Made by a program: the position numbers and the translations under genes. Of a DNA stretch of 64,000 nucleotides, positions 52,054-61,068 are shown one piece after another. The stretch is taken from positions 7,626,001 through 7,690,000 of the forward strand of contig NZ_CP047020.1 in the NCBI RefSeq assembly GCF_009796285.1. Direction: 5' to 3'. The notes beneath the pieces are model-generated. The model was not told the origin of the DNA. It saw only the letters and a program-made list of their open reading frames with translations, and searched no databases. Within the stretch, counting starts at the first letter, position 1; the number at the start of each line of letters is the position of its first letter. This DNA is from Streptomyces broussonetiae. GTDB lineage: Bacteria; Actinomycetota; Actinomycetes; Streptomycetales; Streptomycetaceae.

Positions 52054-52251
52054 CATTATCAAGCCGGAATCCCGCTTCAGGTGCGTTGCAGGTCGAGCTA
52101 TATTTGAATTGTTCCCGGGAAGACCGGGAAAGGAAATCCCCCCGATGGGCGCCGCCCGAAAACGGATGACGGGTGAACTGTGCCCGAGCGGCGGTCGTTT
52201 CCGACTTCGAATAAGCCGGTTTTCGGTCATTCAGTGAAAGGAATTCACCTG

Positions 52252-53502
52252 ATGGCGAGCCCTGCCACGCCTGCTCCTGCCCCCGCACCTGTACCCGCAT
52301 CGCCCGCCCCGGCATCCGAGCAGGCGGTGGCCTCCGCACCGCCGAGTGCCCCCACGCCCCCGGCGGCGTCACCGCCCGGCCCGGTCGGCAAGGCCCGGCC
52401 GGGCGAGCTGCGGGCGAGGATCGCGCAGATCCTGGCGGCTACCCCGGGCGCTGGGTTCACGGTGACGGAGCTCGCGAAGGTCCTGGGACATTCGGGCGGT
52501 GCGGTCGGCAACGCCTGCGAGACGCTGGTGTGCCGAGGCGAAGCAGAGCAGACGGGGGCCAAACCCCGTATGTATCGTGCGAATTCAGTGACGTGGGTCG
52601 CAGCCCAGCAAACCTCGCCCCCGCAGACACCGGGCCCGGCTCCGGCTCCGTCGGTGCCACGGCAGTCGGTCGGGAAGAGTCCCGTACCCCCGGCGCCGGG
52701 TGGGCGGCCGGAGCCGATCACGCGCCCCAACGGGCAGAAGTATCACCCTCGAGCGCTGGCACAGCTGCCGGATGTCGAGGCGTTGCGGCGGCTGCGGCAG
52801 GCGCAGGTGGCGGTGCTGTTGTACGGGCCGCCAGGGACGGGGAAGACCTCGCTGATCGAGGCGGCCTTCCCGGACCTGATCACGGTGGCCGGGGACGGCG
52901 ACACCACGGTCGGTGACCTGATCGGCGAATACACCCAGGACGCCAATGGCGGCTACGAGTTCATCTACGGCCCCCTTGTCACCGCCATGCAGGAGGGCCG
53001 TGCCCTCCTCCTGGACGACGCCACGCTGATCTCCCCGAAGGTGCTGGCCGCCCTGTATCCGGCCATGGACGGGCGCAGGCAGATCCAGGTCAAGGCACAC
53101 AAGGGCGAGTCGATCACCGCCGCCGACGGTTTCTACGTGATCGCCGGACACAACCCCGGCGTCCACGGAGCAGTACTGACCGAAGCCCTCTCCAGCCGGT
53201 TCAGTGTGCAGATCCAGGTCGGCTCCGACTACGACCTCGCTGCCTCCTTGAAGATCAACCGCGCGGCCGTACGCATCGCCCGCAACCTGGCCGCCCTCCA
53301 GCAGGCGGGCGACATCGGATGGGCACCGCAGCTACGGGAGTTGATCGCCTTCCAGAAGATCGCCGACGTTCTCGGCGCGGAGACGGCCTTCGCCAACCTG
53401 GTCGGCATCGCCCCCCTGGAAGACCGCGACACGGTCGCCGAGATCGTCACCAAGGCCACGGGCCGCCCGGTCACCGCCCTCGCGCTGGGCCGCCAGCTCT
53501 GA
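52252..53502 (+). CDS. MoxR-like AAA+ ATPase with N-terminal winged-helix domain
   Basis: 416 residues, ATG with AAAGGA nine bases upstream. A Pro/Ala-rich N-terminus (1-45) is followed by a wHTH (about 48-105, LRARIAQILAATPGAGFTVTELAKVLGHSGGAVGNACETLVCRGEAEQT), a linker, then AAA+: Walker A VLLYGPPGTGKTSLI, Walker B RALLLDDATLI, sensor FYVIAGHNPG and an Arg-finger region ALSSRFSVQIQV. MoxR ATPases act as chaperones with VWA proteins, and a VWA gene follows 84 bases downstream. Its wHTH closely resembles the second wHTH of the protein at 59809, suggesting that both bind the same DNA or partner. Confidence 0.85.
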   Translation: MASPATPAPAPAPVPASPAPASEQAVASAPPSAPTPPAASPPGPVGKARPGELRARIAQILAATPGAGFTVTELAKVLGHSGGAVGNACETLVCRGEAEQTGAKPRMYRANSVTWVAAQQTSPPQTPGPAPAPSVPRQSVGKSPVPPAPGGRPEPITRPNGQKYHPRALAQLPDVEALRRLRQAQVAVLLYGPPGTGKTSLIEAAFPDLITVAGDGDTTVGDLIGEYTQDANGGYEFIYGPLVTAMQEGRALLLDDATLISPKVLAALYPAMDGRRQIQVKAHKGESITAADGFYVIAGHNPGVHGAVLTEALSSRFSVQIQVGSDYDLAASLKINRAAVRIARNLAALQQAGDIGWAPQLRELIAFQKIADVLGAETAFANLVGIAPLEDRDTVAEIVTKATGRPVTALALGRQL

Positions 53503-53586
53503 CACATGCCACGGGGCCGGGCCACATTCCCGGCCCCGGGCACCCATCCCGCCCACCGGCGTCTTCCTGGAAGGGACTCAACCGGC

Positions 53587-55416
53587 ATGCCTGCACCCGC
53601 TCACCTTCTGCCCTCCGACCCGGCTGTCACCGACACCGAACAGGCTCTGGCCCGCTGGGAGGACGACGGCGGCCCCGCCTATGCGGTAGCACCCCGCCCG
53701 CAGGACGCTCACTGGCTGCGGATCGCTGCCGCCCTGGCCGAGCGGCTCCCGGAACTTGCCGGGCGCGACGACGTGATCGTCACCTGCGAGGAGCGGACCC
53801 GCTCCGGCGCCCCGGCCGCCTTCTTCCCCACGACAGCCCAACTGGAGATCGACCGGTCCTTGTTCGCCCCCCTCCGCCCCGCCGCCATCAACCCGAACCA
53901 GGTGGGGGACGAAGCCAACTACCCTGTCGCCTGGGGCGCGTTCACCCATGAGGCCGCACATGCCGCCCACAGCCGCTGGTCCACGCCGCCGCCCCTGCGC
54001 GGCAGCGCCCTCGATACGGCAGCCCAGCTGCTGGAGGAGTCACGGGTCGAACGCGCCCAGGTCTCGCGCCGTCCCGCAGACCGGGCACACCTGAGGGCCG
54101 CGATCCAGCACTTGGTGATGCCGGACTTCGCCACCAACGGCCCGACAGACCGGTGGGAAGCGGCCGGGGCGGCAGGCCTGATCCTGGGCCGCCGCGACGC
54201 GGGAATCCTCGACCCCGACGAGACCGAACCCCTCCACCACGCCGTACACCGCATCCTCGGCGAGGAAACACTCGCCAGGCTGCAGATGATCTGGACGGCC
54301 GCGCACGCCACCGCCGACGACGACACATCCTCCATGCTGGCCCACGCCCGCGCCTGGTGCGAAGCGCTGGGCGCACCCCCCGACCAGCCGCAGCCGGTCC
54401 CGGTACCCGGCAACCGTAGTGGGGGCGGTGAGCTCGCCGCTGCGGTCGGACAGGTCGCCGCCACCGTGACGGCCAACGAGGCCGCCGAGCGAACAGCCCA
54501 GGCCCGCGTCACGGCCGCCCGCGCCTCCCGGTCCCGGGCGAAAGCCACTCAAGCCGCCCAATCGCGGCAGGCGGCCAATATCGCCGAGAAGGTCTTCGGC
54601 CCCGGAAACCGCCCCTTCACCCCCGAAAGCCAGCGAGGGCGAGGCCGGGGCGGCCACGCAGCCTCCCCGGTGATCGGCTCCCGCCTGCCCACCGCAGCGG
54701 AGAAGGCAGCGGCCGGACGCCTCGCCCGCGCCCTGCGCATGGCGGCCTACCGGGAACGCACCACCACAGTCGCTGCCTCGACGGTCCCACCCGGGCGCCT
54801 GAACATGCGCGGCGCACTGGCCCGGGACGCACAGAAAGCGGCCGGTGCCCTGCCCACGGCCCAGCCCTGGATCCGCACCCAACGACGCCAGGGCCCCACC
54901 CCGCCGCTGCGCGTCGGAATCGCGGTCGACGTCTCCGGCTCCATGCACGCCGCCGCAGCCCCGATCGCCTCGGCCGCCTGGATCGTCGCCAAAGCCGCCG
55001 CACTGACCGACCCCGACTCGCGCACAGCCACCATCGCCTACCGCCGCGCGCTGACCGCCATCACCCAACCGGGGCGCGTGCCCACGAAGGTGACCGAGTT
55101 CGACGCGGACGGCGGCGGACACAGCCTTGCCGAGGCCGCCGATGCCCTCACCGCAGCCCTCGACCTCACCGCACCGGGCACAGGCCGACTGCTGGTGATC
55201 GCCTCCGACGGCCGCTACCGGAGCGACGAAGCCGCCCGCGCAGCCGACCGCATCACCGCCCTGCGCGCGGCCGGGTGCGCGGTGCTATGGCTCGCCTTCG
55301 ACACCGACCCCCACCCCCTGCCCGGCGCCACCCTCCTGGAACTCCACGACCCGGCCCAGGCCGTCACCGCCATCGGCCAGGCCGCCACCACCGCCCTCAC
55401 CGCAACCACCCCCTGA
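53587..55416 (+). CDS. VWA-domain protein with metallopeptidase-like HEAAH motif
   Basis: 609 residues, ATG at 53587. The N-terminal region contains AFTHEAAHAAHSRWSTP (a zincin-type HExxH at about residues 122-126) and a helical region with QLLEESRVERAQ, as in predicted metallopeptidases of the CoxE/VWA partner class. A charged, Ala-rich linker (about 270-390) follows. The VWA domain (about 440-605) has an intact MIDAS DVSGSM, with TATIAYRRAL and DGRYRSDEAARAADR. With the MoxR-like ATPase it forms a MoxR-VWA pair, which in known systems remodels or matures protein complexes. The target here is unknown. Confidence 0.85.
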   Translation: MPAPAHLLPSDPAVTDTEQALARWEDDGGPAYAVAPRPQDAHWLRIAAALAERLPELAGRDDVIVTCEERTRSGAPAAFFPTTAQLEIDRSLFAPLRPAAINPNQVGDEANYPVAWGAFTHEAAHAAHSRWSTPPPLRGSALDTAAQLLEESRVERAQVSRRPADRAHLRAAIQHLVMPDFATNGPTDRWEAAGAAGLILGRRDAGILDPDETEPLHHAVHRILGEETLARLQMIWTAAHATADDDTSSMLAHARAWCEALGAPPDQPQPVPVPGNRSGGGELAAAVGQVAATVTANEAAERTAQARVTAARASRSRAKATQAAQSRQAANIAEKVFGPGNRPFTPESQRGRGRGGHAASPVIGSRLPTAAEKAAAGRLARALRMAAYRERTTTVAASTVPPGRLNMRGALARDAQKAAGALPTAQPWIRTQRRQGPTPPLRVGIAVDVSGSMHAAAAPIASAAWIVAKAAALTDPDSRTATIAYRRALTAITQPGRVPTKVTEFDADGGGHSLAEAADALTAALDLTAPGTGRLLVIASDGRYRSDEAARAADRITALRAAGCAVLWLAFDTDPHPLPGATLLELHDPAQAVTAIGQAATTALTATTP

Positions 55417-55509
55417 CCCTGACCGGACAGTGCCGCCCCGGTCGCACCCCGGGGCGGCACCCCGGCAGCACATCAACCTGCTACGACCGCGAAGGAGACC
55501 ACAACCGTC

Positions 55510-55986
55510 ATGACGTCGCTTGCCGAACGCGCCCACGCCGCCGCCGTGTTCATCCACCGCAACACCATCGTCAGCCCGCACGGCCCCTACCGGGGCGAGG
55601 AGCACGCCCGCATCGCCGTACGCCTGGCCGCCGCCCTCGGGCTCGGCCTGGACCAGGTCACCACCGAGCCGGACTGGCTGCGCCGCCGCACCACTCCAGG
55701 CGAACCCGTGCTGGCCACCGCCACTTGCCCCGAGACGAACGAGAAGTACGTCTTCCTCGCTCGTTTTCCGATCTACGACGACGAAGCATTCGAACTCCTG
55801 GGCCCTTGCCCCGAATGCTCCGGCCAAGTCCCGCTCGCCCTGGTCCGGCACCTCGCCGACCTCGGCACTCACCTTGCCCGCCCGCCGCTCACACCCGGCG
55901 ACACCCCACAGCCGGACACGGTGCCGGACACCTTCGGCGTCGACGAAGGGCACACCAGCCCCTGCCGCTACGGCGAGGCCCTCTGA
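55510..55986 (+). CDS. Hypothetical protein with CxxC motif
   Basis: 158 residues, ATG at 55510 with GAAGGAGA upstream. Readable features: AHAAAVFIHRNTIVSPHGPYRGEEHARIAVRLAAALGLGLDQV, ATCPETNEKYVFLARFPIYDDEAFELLGPCPECSGQVPLAL. The CPEC motif with a Cys at ATCPE may bind zinc. The TNEKYVF element recurs in the protein at 56249 (GTNEKYVYAR), hinting at a shared domain type in the same operon. No function is recognised. Confidence 0.7.
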   Translation: MTSLAERAHAAAVFIHRNTIVSPHGPYRGEEHARIAVRLAAALGLGLDQVTTEPDWLRRRTTPGEPVLATATCPETNEKYVFLARFPIYDDEAFELLGPCPECSGQVPLALVRHLADLGTHLARPPLTPGDTPQPDTVPDTFGVDEGHTSPCRYGEAL

Positions 55987-56027
55987 CACCGCACAACCCA
56001 CCTGGTGGGAAAGGACCCCCCGCTGCC

Positions 56028-56252
56028 ATGACCGACCACCTCATCCACAAGAGCCGCGTCCGGGGCACCGCCGCCCGGAGCAACCCTCCGGACATGCCAG
56101 CCTGCCCGACGCCTGATCGACAGGTCAGCCCGGCACCGGGAACCCAAGTCCTAGCCGATGGCTGCTACGGCGCATGGGCGCAGACGGTCTACGCTGCCGC
56201 TGTTCTGTGTAAGAGCGGCCGGGGGCCACGAGAAGCCGGGGTAAGCGCATGA
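56028..56252 (+). CDS. Small hypothetical protein
   Basis: 74 residues from the ATG at 56028, with GGGAAAGGA about 9 bases upstream. The sequence (MTDHLIHKSRVRGTAARSN..., ending LCKSGRGPREAGVSA) has no recognisable domain. Its stop overlaps the next gene's ATG (ATGA), which is the main support for it being real. Confidence 0.45.
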   Translation: MTDHLIHKSRVRGTAARSNPPDMPACPTPDRQVSPAPGTQVLADGCYGAWAQTVYAAAVLCKSGRGPREAGVSA

Positions 56253-56731
56253 ACAAGTGCACGACGCTGAAGGGCAACCCGTGCGGAAACCCCCTGATGG
56301 AGTGGTACGGCATCGGCCCTCACCCCGGCGTTTGCAGGCGCCATGCCACTCCCGAGCAGAAAACCGCATCCACAGCGGCTCTCGACATCCCGATCGACAT
56401 CGCTACTGCCGACCCCGCCGCGGTGTTCCCGGAAGTGTCCATCACGCCGCACCGACTCATCTGCCACATTTCATTCGGCTGGGTGGCCAAGATTCGGGGC
56501 ACGAACGAGAAGTACGTGTACGCGCGCACATTCCTCAGCCGCAGCAGCAACCAGCCTTACGGATGGCCGCTCCGGGGGAACGGCCTGTACGAGTGCCGGG
56601 AGATCGGCCCGCACGGGAAGTTCTCGGGCTTCTTCGTGATCAAGGGGATGTTCCGCCGCAGGGTGCAACTGGTGACCCCGGAGCAGGCGGCACGGATGGC
56701 CCGCCGGATGGGGCCGCAGCCCTCCGAGTAA
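56249..56731 (+). CDS. Hypothetical protein of the MoxR-VWA gene group
   Basis: 160 residues, ATG coupled to the preceding small gene. It has a short Cys/His-containing head (MNKCTTLKGNPCGNPLMEWYGIGPHPGVCRRHATPEQ), a possible zinc site, then a beta-rich part with GWVAKIRGTNEKYVYARTFLSRSS and ending VTPEQAARMARRMGPQ. The GTNEKYV element is shared with the 55510 protein. The function is unknown. It precedes the IS21 insertion. Confidence 0.6.
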   Translation: MNKCTTLKGNPCGNPLMEWYGIGPHPGVCRRHATPEQKTASTAALDIPIDIATADPAAVFPEVSITPHRLICHISFGWVAKIRGTNEKYVYARTFLSRSSNQPYGWPLRGNGLYECREIGPHGKFSGFFVIKGMFRRRVQLVTPEQAARMARRMGPQPSE

Positions 56732-56774
56732 TCCGGGAACTGGCGCTGCGGGGGACACAAGGGGGCGTCTGGTC

Positions 56775-56858
56775 GTGAACCTGCCCGAGCGTACTGCCGT
56801 TGAGTTGGCGATCCGTTTGTCGGTGGACTTCGAAAAGGGGACCACTCTCCGACTTTGA
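56775..56858 (+). pseudogene. Short 5' gene stump next to the IS21 element
   Basis: A GTG at 56775 opens MNLPERTAVELAIRLSVDFEKGTTL and ends at 56858 in or beside the IS21 left end. About 25 sensible residues. It is possibly a gene cut by the insertion. Low support because of its size. Confidence 0.3.
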
Positions 56859-56909
56859 ATGTTGACCCCCTCCAGTGGTCTGACTCGTTGAGTCAGGCCG
56901 GGAGGAAGG

Positions 56910-58157
56910 GTGATCGACGTGGAGGACTGGGCGGAGATCCGCCGGTTGCACCGGGCCGAGCAGATGCCGATCCGGGCGATCGCGAGGCATCTGGGAATCT
57001 CGCGGAACACGGTGCGGCGGGCCCTGAAGAGCGAGGCAGCGCCGAAGTATCAGCGGGAGCCGAAGGGCTCGATCGTCGATGCGGTCGAGCCGCAGATCCG
57101 CGAGCTGCTGTAGCGGTTCCCGGAGATGCCCGCGACGGTGATTGCCGAACGGATCGGCTGGAGTCGCTCCTATGCGGTGGTCCGGCGGCGGGTGCGGGAA
57201 CTGCGGCCGGTCTATCAGGCGGCGGACCCGGTCTCGCGGACCGGCTATGAGCCGGGCGAGCTGGCCCAGTGCGACTTGTGGTTCCCGCCGGCAGAGATCC
57301 CGCTCGGGTTCGGGCAGACCGGCAGCCCGCCGGTGCTGGTGATGGTGGCCGGCTACTCGCGCTGGATCACGGCCAGGATGCTGCCGACGAAGACCGCGGC
57401 CGACCTGATTGCCGGGCACTGGCGGCTGTTGACCGGGCTCGGGGCGGTGCCCAAGGCGCTCGTCTGGGACAACGAAGCCGCCGTGGGTTCCTGGCGGGGC
57501 GGACGGCCCCAACTCACCGAAGACTTCGCAGCGTTCGCCGGACTGCTGGGCATCCGCATCATCCAGTGCAGGCCGGGCGACCCGGAGGCCAAGGGTCTGG
57601 TCGAGCGGGCCAACGGCTATCTGGAAACCAGCTTCCTGCCCGGCCGCATCTTCGCCTCGCCGACCGACTTCAACATCCAGCTCGCCGACTGGCTGACCAA
57701 GGCCAACCGGCGCATCCACCGCACCCTGCAGGCCCGCCCGGCCGACCGGGTCGAGACGGACAAGGCCAGGATGCTGTCGCTGCCGCCGGTCGATCCACCG
57801 GGCTGGTGGCGAACATCGCTCCGACTGCCACGCGACCACTACGTCCGCATCGACACCAACGACTACTCCATCCATCCCCTGGCGATCGGCCGCCGCATCG
57901 AGGTGAAGGCCGACCTGGACCAGGTCCTGGCCTTCTGCGAGGGCACCGAAGTCGCCCGGCATGCCCGCTGCTGGGCCCGCCACCAGTCCCTCACCGACCC
58001 CTCCCACGCGGCCGCCGCGAAGGCCGGCCGCGAACGGGCCCGGCAGCAGCCGGTCGCAGCCGACCAGCTCGACGTCGAACAGCGACCGCTCGACACCTAC
58101 GACCGGATCTTCGGCGTCATCGACGGCGGCCTGAGCACGGGCGAGGGAGTCGCCTGA
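56910..58157 (+). pseudogene. istA: IS21 transposase istA with in-frame amber stop
   Basis: The frame from 56910 encodes the HTH head (VEDWAEIRRLHRAEQMPIRAIARHLGISRNTVRRALKS...), ends with TAG at 57111-57113 after QIRELL, and continues without a frame change as RFPEMPATVIAERIGW. Intact relatives read QRFP here, so CAG to TAG is the likely mutation. The rve domain follows: ELAQCDLWFPPAEI (first Asp), PKALVWDNEAAVG (second Asp) and GDPEAKGLVERANGYLE (Glu). The stop lies before the catalytic domain, so normal translation is lost unless suppressed or restarted (a GTG/ATG near 57126 exists). The stop overlaps istB (TGATG). Confidence 0.9.
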
Positions 58158-58954
58158 TGGCCACCAGCAAGCAGACCTCGAAAGCCCGCGACGTCTCCTC
58201 CGAACTGGCCTATCTCACCAAGGCGTTGAAGGCCCCAGCATTGCGGGACGCAGCCGTGCGGCTGGCCGATCGGGCCCGGGATGAGGGCTGGAGTCATGAG
58301 GAGTATCTGGCCGCCTGCCTGCAGCGGGAGGTCGCCGCCCGCGACAGTCACGGCGCCGAGGGACGCATCCGGGCGGCCCGTTTCCCCTCCCGCAAGTCGC
58401 TGGAGGACTTCGACTTCGATCACCAGCGGTCCGTGAAACGCGAGGTCATCGCCCATCTCGGGACGCTGGACTTCGTCGTCGGGAAGGAGAACGTGATCTT
58501 TCTGGGGCCGCCCGGCACCGGCAAGACCCACCTCGCCACCGGGCTCGGGATCCGGGCCTGCCAGGCTGGCCACCGGGTCGCCTTCGCCACCGCCGCCCAG
58601 TGGGTCGCCCGCCTCGCCGACGCCCATCAAGCCGGCCGCCTGAGCGACGAACTCACCCGGCTCGGGCGGATCCCCCTGATCGTGGTCGACGAGGTCGGAT
58701 ACATCCCCTTCGAACCCGAGGCCGCGAACCTGTTCTTCCAGTTCATCTCCGGCCGCTACGAACGCGCCTCCGTAATCGTGACCAGCAACAAGCCCTTCGG
58801 ACGCTGGGGCGAGGTATTCGGCGACGACACGGTTGCCGCCGCGATGATCGACCGCCTCGTCCACCACGCAGAGGTCATCTCGTTGAAGGGCGACAGCTAC
58901 CGCATGCGCGGCCGCGACCTCGGACGGGTTCCCGCGGCCAACACCGGGGAATGA
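58157..58954 (+). CDS. istB: IS21 helper ATPase IstB
   Basis: 265 residues, ATG overlapping istA's stop by one base. It is an IstB/DnaC-like AAA+ ATPase with Walker A FLGPPGTGKTHLATGLG, Walker B LIVVDEVGYIPFEPEAANLFFQ, sensor SVIVTSNKPFGRWGEVF and a C-terminal HHAEVISLKGDSYRMRGRDLG. It is intact and full length, although its partner istA carries a nonsense codon. Confidence 0.93.
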   Translation: MATSKQTSKARDVSSELAYLTKALKAPALRDAAVRLADRARDEGWSHEEYLAACLQREVAARDSHGAEGRIRAARFPSRKSLEDFDFDHQRSVKREVIAHLGTLDFVVGKENVIFLGPPGTGKTHLATGLGIRACQAGHRVAFATAAQWVARLADAHQAGRLSDELTRLGRIPLIVVDEVGYIPFEPEAANLFFQFISGRYERASVIVTSNKPFGRWGEVFGDDTVAAAMIDRLVHHAEVISLKGDSYRMRGRDLGRVPAANTGE

Positions 58955-59017
58955 CCAACATCAACTGACGCAGCGGGGGTCCATCTTCGGAGTCGAGCAC
59001 CGGGTCAGCTTTCGAAG

Positions 59018-59525
59018 ACCGCCGACATCCGTTACGAGCGATTAGAAGGCCGCACGGTCACCGACGTCGGTGGTGGCTGGCCTGCGGGACTCATCGGGGA
59101 AGTCAGTGAGTGGATTGAAGGGCTTCACCCTGGCGCCCGCAGCTTCACGTGCGACCTCGTGTCGCGTGAACCGGATGGCAGCATCGCCCCGATTGATCGA
59201 GGTAAAGGGCAGGGGCGGGCGCAGCACATCGGTTTCGCTCCTTGACCGGCAGCGGGAGGCAATGCTTGACCTCGGGCCGCACTGGTGGCTCTACGTCGTA
59301 CTGGACTGCCGGACGACACCGGTCCTGGTCGTGGTTCGGGAGCCGCGCCGGCTGCCATGGGAGCTAATCACTCCCGCTCGGGATCTGCCGGAAGGCCAGT
59401 CCCGCGGGGTGAGCGACGAAGGCGTATGGCACACGATGCCGAGGGACATGCTCGCCTTGGGGGAGCAGATCGGTCTCCCTAACCTACCTCCTAATGCCAT
59501 GGATGATGCCGTGTGCTGGCCCTGA
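59018..59525 (+). pseudogene. DUF3883 (NOV C-terminal nuclease-like) protein remnant, frameshifted
   Basis: One frame carries YERLEGRTVTDVGGG and DLVSREPDGSIAP. The adjacent frame then continues at about 59193 with RLIEVKGRGGRSTSVSLLDRQREAMLDLGPHWWLYVVLDCRTTPVLVVVREP. Joined, they give the DUF3883 pattern 'DLxSRxxDGxxRxIEVKGR...W...WLYVV'. It is the C-terminal domain common in large defence-island proteins. The 5' part is missing at the IS21 border. The body would normally be much larger. Confidence 0.65.
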
Positions 59526-59753
59526 CCAGCGGCTTTCAGAGGGCGATGCACAAGCGCGGCGCATCCGAGCGGACGCCGTCGACGTCGCGATCAGAGCGGC
59601 GAGCCGATGCAACGCATGTATTGCCTTGCTGGGCCATCCCGGTCGTAGCTCCAGGCTGTCCGGAGGATGCGATCAGTGGGGGCGACCACGTCTCCAGCGG
59701 AAGACCTCACTCCCGATTCGCCGTCGGGGAGCCCGAACTTGCTGCACAGAGCC

Positions 59754-59792
59754 AACCGGGCTGGTTCCCACCCTGTGGGAACCAGCCCGGTT
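59754..59792 (-). terminator. Perfect 18-bp hairpin terminator
   Basis: AACCGGGCTGGTTCCCAC (59754-59771) pairs with 59775-59792 around a three-base loop. It lies 17 bases downstream of the stop of the minus-strand gene ending at 59809, so it ends the operon that reads in from the right edge of the window. Confidence 0.88.
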
Positions 59793-59808
59793 CGCTGCTG
59801 TCGGGCGA

Positions 59809-60687
59809 TTACGCGTTGCTGTCCGGCGTCGCCATGCGGTAGGTGCGCGGCCGGTCGCTCGTCTGCTCGGCGATGCCCTGCTGGACCAGGCTGATCAGGG
59901 TGTTGGCGATGGCTCCCGAGGACCTCTCGATCACACGGCTGATCTTGGTGGCGGTGAATGCCTCACCGGGATGCGCCTGCAGGTGGTCGATGACCATCTG
60001 GCGGAGCGCTCCGGGCGCGAGCCGTTTCTTCGAACCCGATTGGATGGCCGCCATCGCCGGTGCGGGCGAGGGCTGTTCGGGGCTTGCGGGTGGGGCAGGG
60101 GCGTTCTTGGCTGCGGAGCCGTCGATTTCGTCGTGGTGTGGGTCGGCGTGGTTCCCGGAGACGGCCTTGGGCTGCGGGTCGTTCTGGTGTGTGTTGTCCT
60201 GTGGTGTGTGGGTTACCGATGCATCGGCTGCGCTCGTCCCGTCGTCGGGGCTCGTGTCGTCGCCGCCGGTTGCGGTTGCGTCGGCCGGGGTGCTCTCGTC
60301 GCCCGTGTGGCCGGGTTCTGACTCAGATGTGTTGGTGGTGGAGGGCTCAGGGGCGGTGGGCGTGGGCTCCGACGTGCACGAGTCGTCGCCGCTGCTGGTC
60401 TCGGCAACGCGCGTGGCGTGCCAGCGGTCGGGGATGCGGTGCGGGCCGTCGTGGCCGCCCGGGGTGCGGATGGCCAGGCCGTGTTCCTCCAGGGTGACCA
60501 GGGCCTTGCCGGCGGTGGAGCGGCCCAGGCTGGTGGCGAGGGCGAGTTCGGCGGCCGTGGCCCCCTCGTCACTGGGGTGGGTGATCAAATGACCGAAGAC
60601 GACGGCGGGGGCGCCGGCCAGACGGGCCAGCGGATCGGGGTCGGGTACCGGGTGCAGCATGCGTGTGTCGTTGGTGGTGTCGGACAT
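59809..60687 (-). CDS. Protein with two winged-helix domains separated by an acidic linker
   Basis: 292 residues from the ATG at 60687. A MarR/ROK-like wHTH lies at about 30-90 (FGHLITHPSDEGATAAELALATSLGRSTAGKALVTLEEHGLAIRT). It is followed by ~110 residues rich in Asp/Thr/Glu/Pro, then a second wHTH at about 225-288 (LRQMVIDHLQAHPGEAFTATKISRVIERSSGAIANTLISLVQQGIAEQTS). The second is strikingly like the N-terminal wHTH of the ATPase at 52252. It is likely a DNA-binding regulator or replication/partition accessory of the element. Followed by a strong terminator. Confidence 0.75.
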   Translation of the reverse strand: MSDTTNDTRMLHPVPDPDPLARLAGAPAVVFGHLITHPSDEGATAAELALATSLGRSTAGKALVTLEEHGLAIRTPGGHDGPHRIPDRWHATRVAETSSGDDSCTSEPTPTAPEPSTTNTSESEPGHTGDESTPADATATGGDDTSPDDGTSAADASVTHTPQDNTHQNDPQPKAVSGNHADPHHDEIDGSAAKNAPAPPASPEQPSPAPAMAAIQSGSKKRLAPGALRQMVIDHLQAHPGEAFTATKISRVIERSSGAIANTLISLVQQGIAEQTSDRPRTYRMATPDSNA

Positions 60688-61068
60688 GAGGGAACCTCGA
60701 CTCTGTCGATGTCGGGTGGGAGAGGTCCCCGGCCGGGGGCGAAACCGCGTGGGTGCGGGTCGTGGATGTTCGCCGGGCGCGTGCGCATCGCGTGTCTCCC
60801 GTGCGGACGTGGCCGTGGCGTGGGCGGGTTCACGGATTGTCCGTGGTCCCGCCGAGCGTGGTCGGCCACGACCATGGACGCTCTGCTCCGGCGGGAAGTC
60901 AAGCGGGCCGATCACTTCGGATCGGACCAGCTCAGAGAGGTGTTACGACCGTTGGACGGGTGCGATGCGTCAGCCGTGTGCCGATCGGGGAGCGGGGCAA
61001 CCGAACATCACCCTCCGTCGGAACCGATCGGTGCGGGGCCGCGACGGATCGGGTGACGGGTCGGCGGC
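60688..61068. other. Region between the double-wHTH gene and the DUF2637-like gene
   Basis: About 380 bases. No gene is supported on either strand. It presumably holds a promoter for the double-wHTH gene, since the upstream operon otherwise has four-base overlaps. Confidence 0.35.

Larger units (their letters stand above)
51408..52251. promoter_or_regulatory. Repeat-rich noncoding leader before the AAA ATPase gene
   Basis: About 840 bases. No gene was identified in 51408-51770. From about 51920 the composition becomes AT-richer and GAATTC motifs recur (in 51921-51934, around 52011, 52035, 52046 and just before 52252), several in the form GAGAATTCC or GCGAATTCCC. A stem-loop and a long palindrome (listed separately) are also here. 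AAAGGA at 52237-52242 is the ribosome site of the ATPase gene. Upstream regulation, an RNA leader or a replication/partition site are all possible. Confidence 0.4.
56856..58990 (+). mobile_element. IS21-family insertion sequence
   Basis: The istA/istB pair (56910-58954) is bracketed by imperfect inverted ends: GTTGACCCCC at 56861-56870 and its inverted counterpart GGGGGTCCATC at 58975-58985. Exact borders are uncertain by about 10 bases. It separates the 52-56.7 kb gene group from the DUF3883 remnant. Confidence 0.75.
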
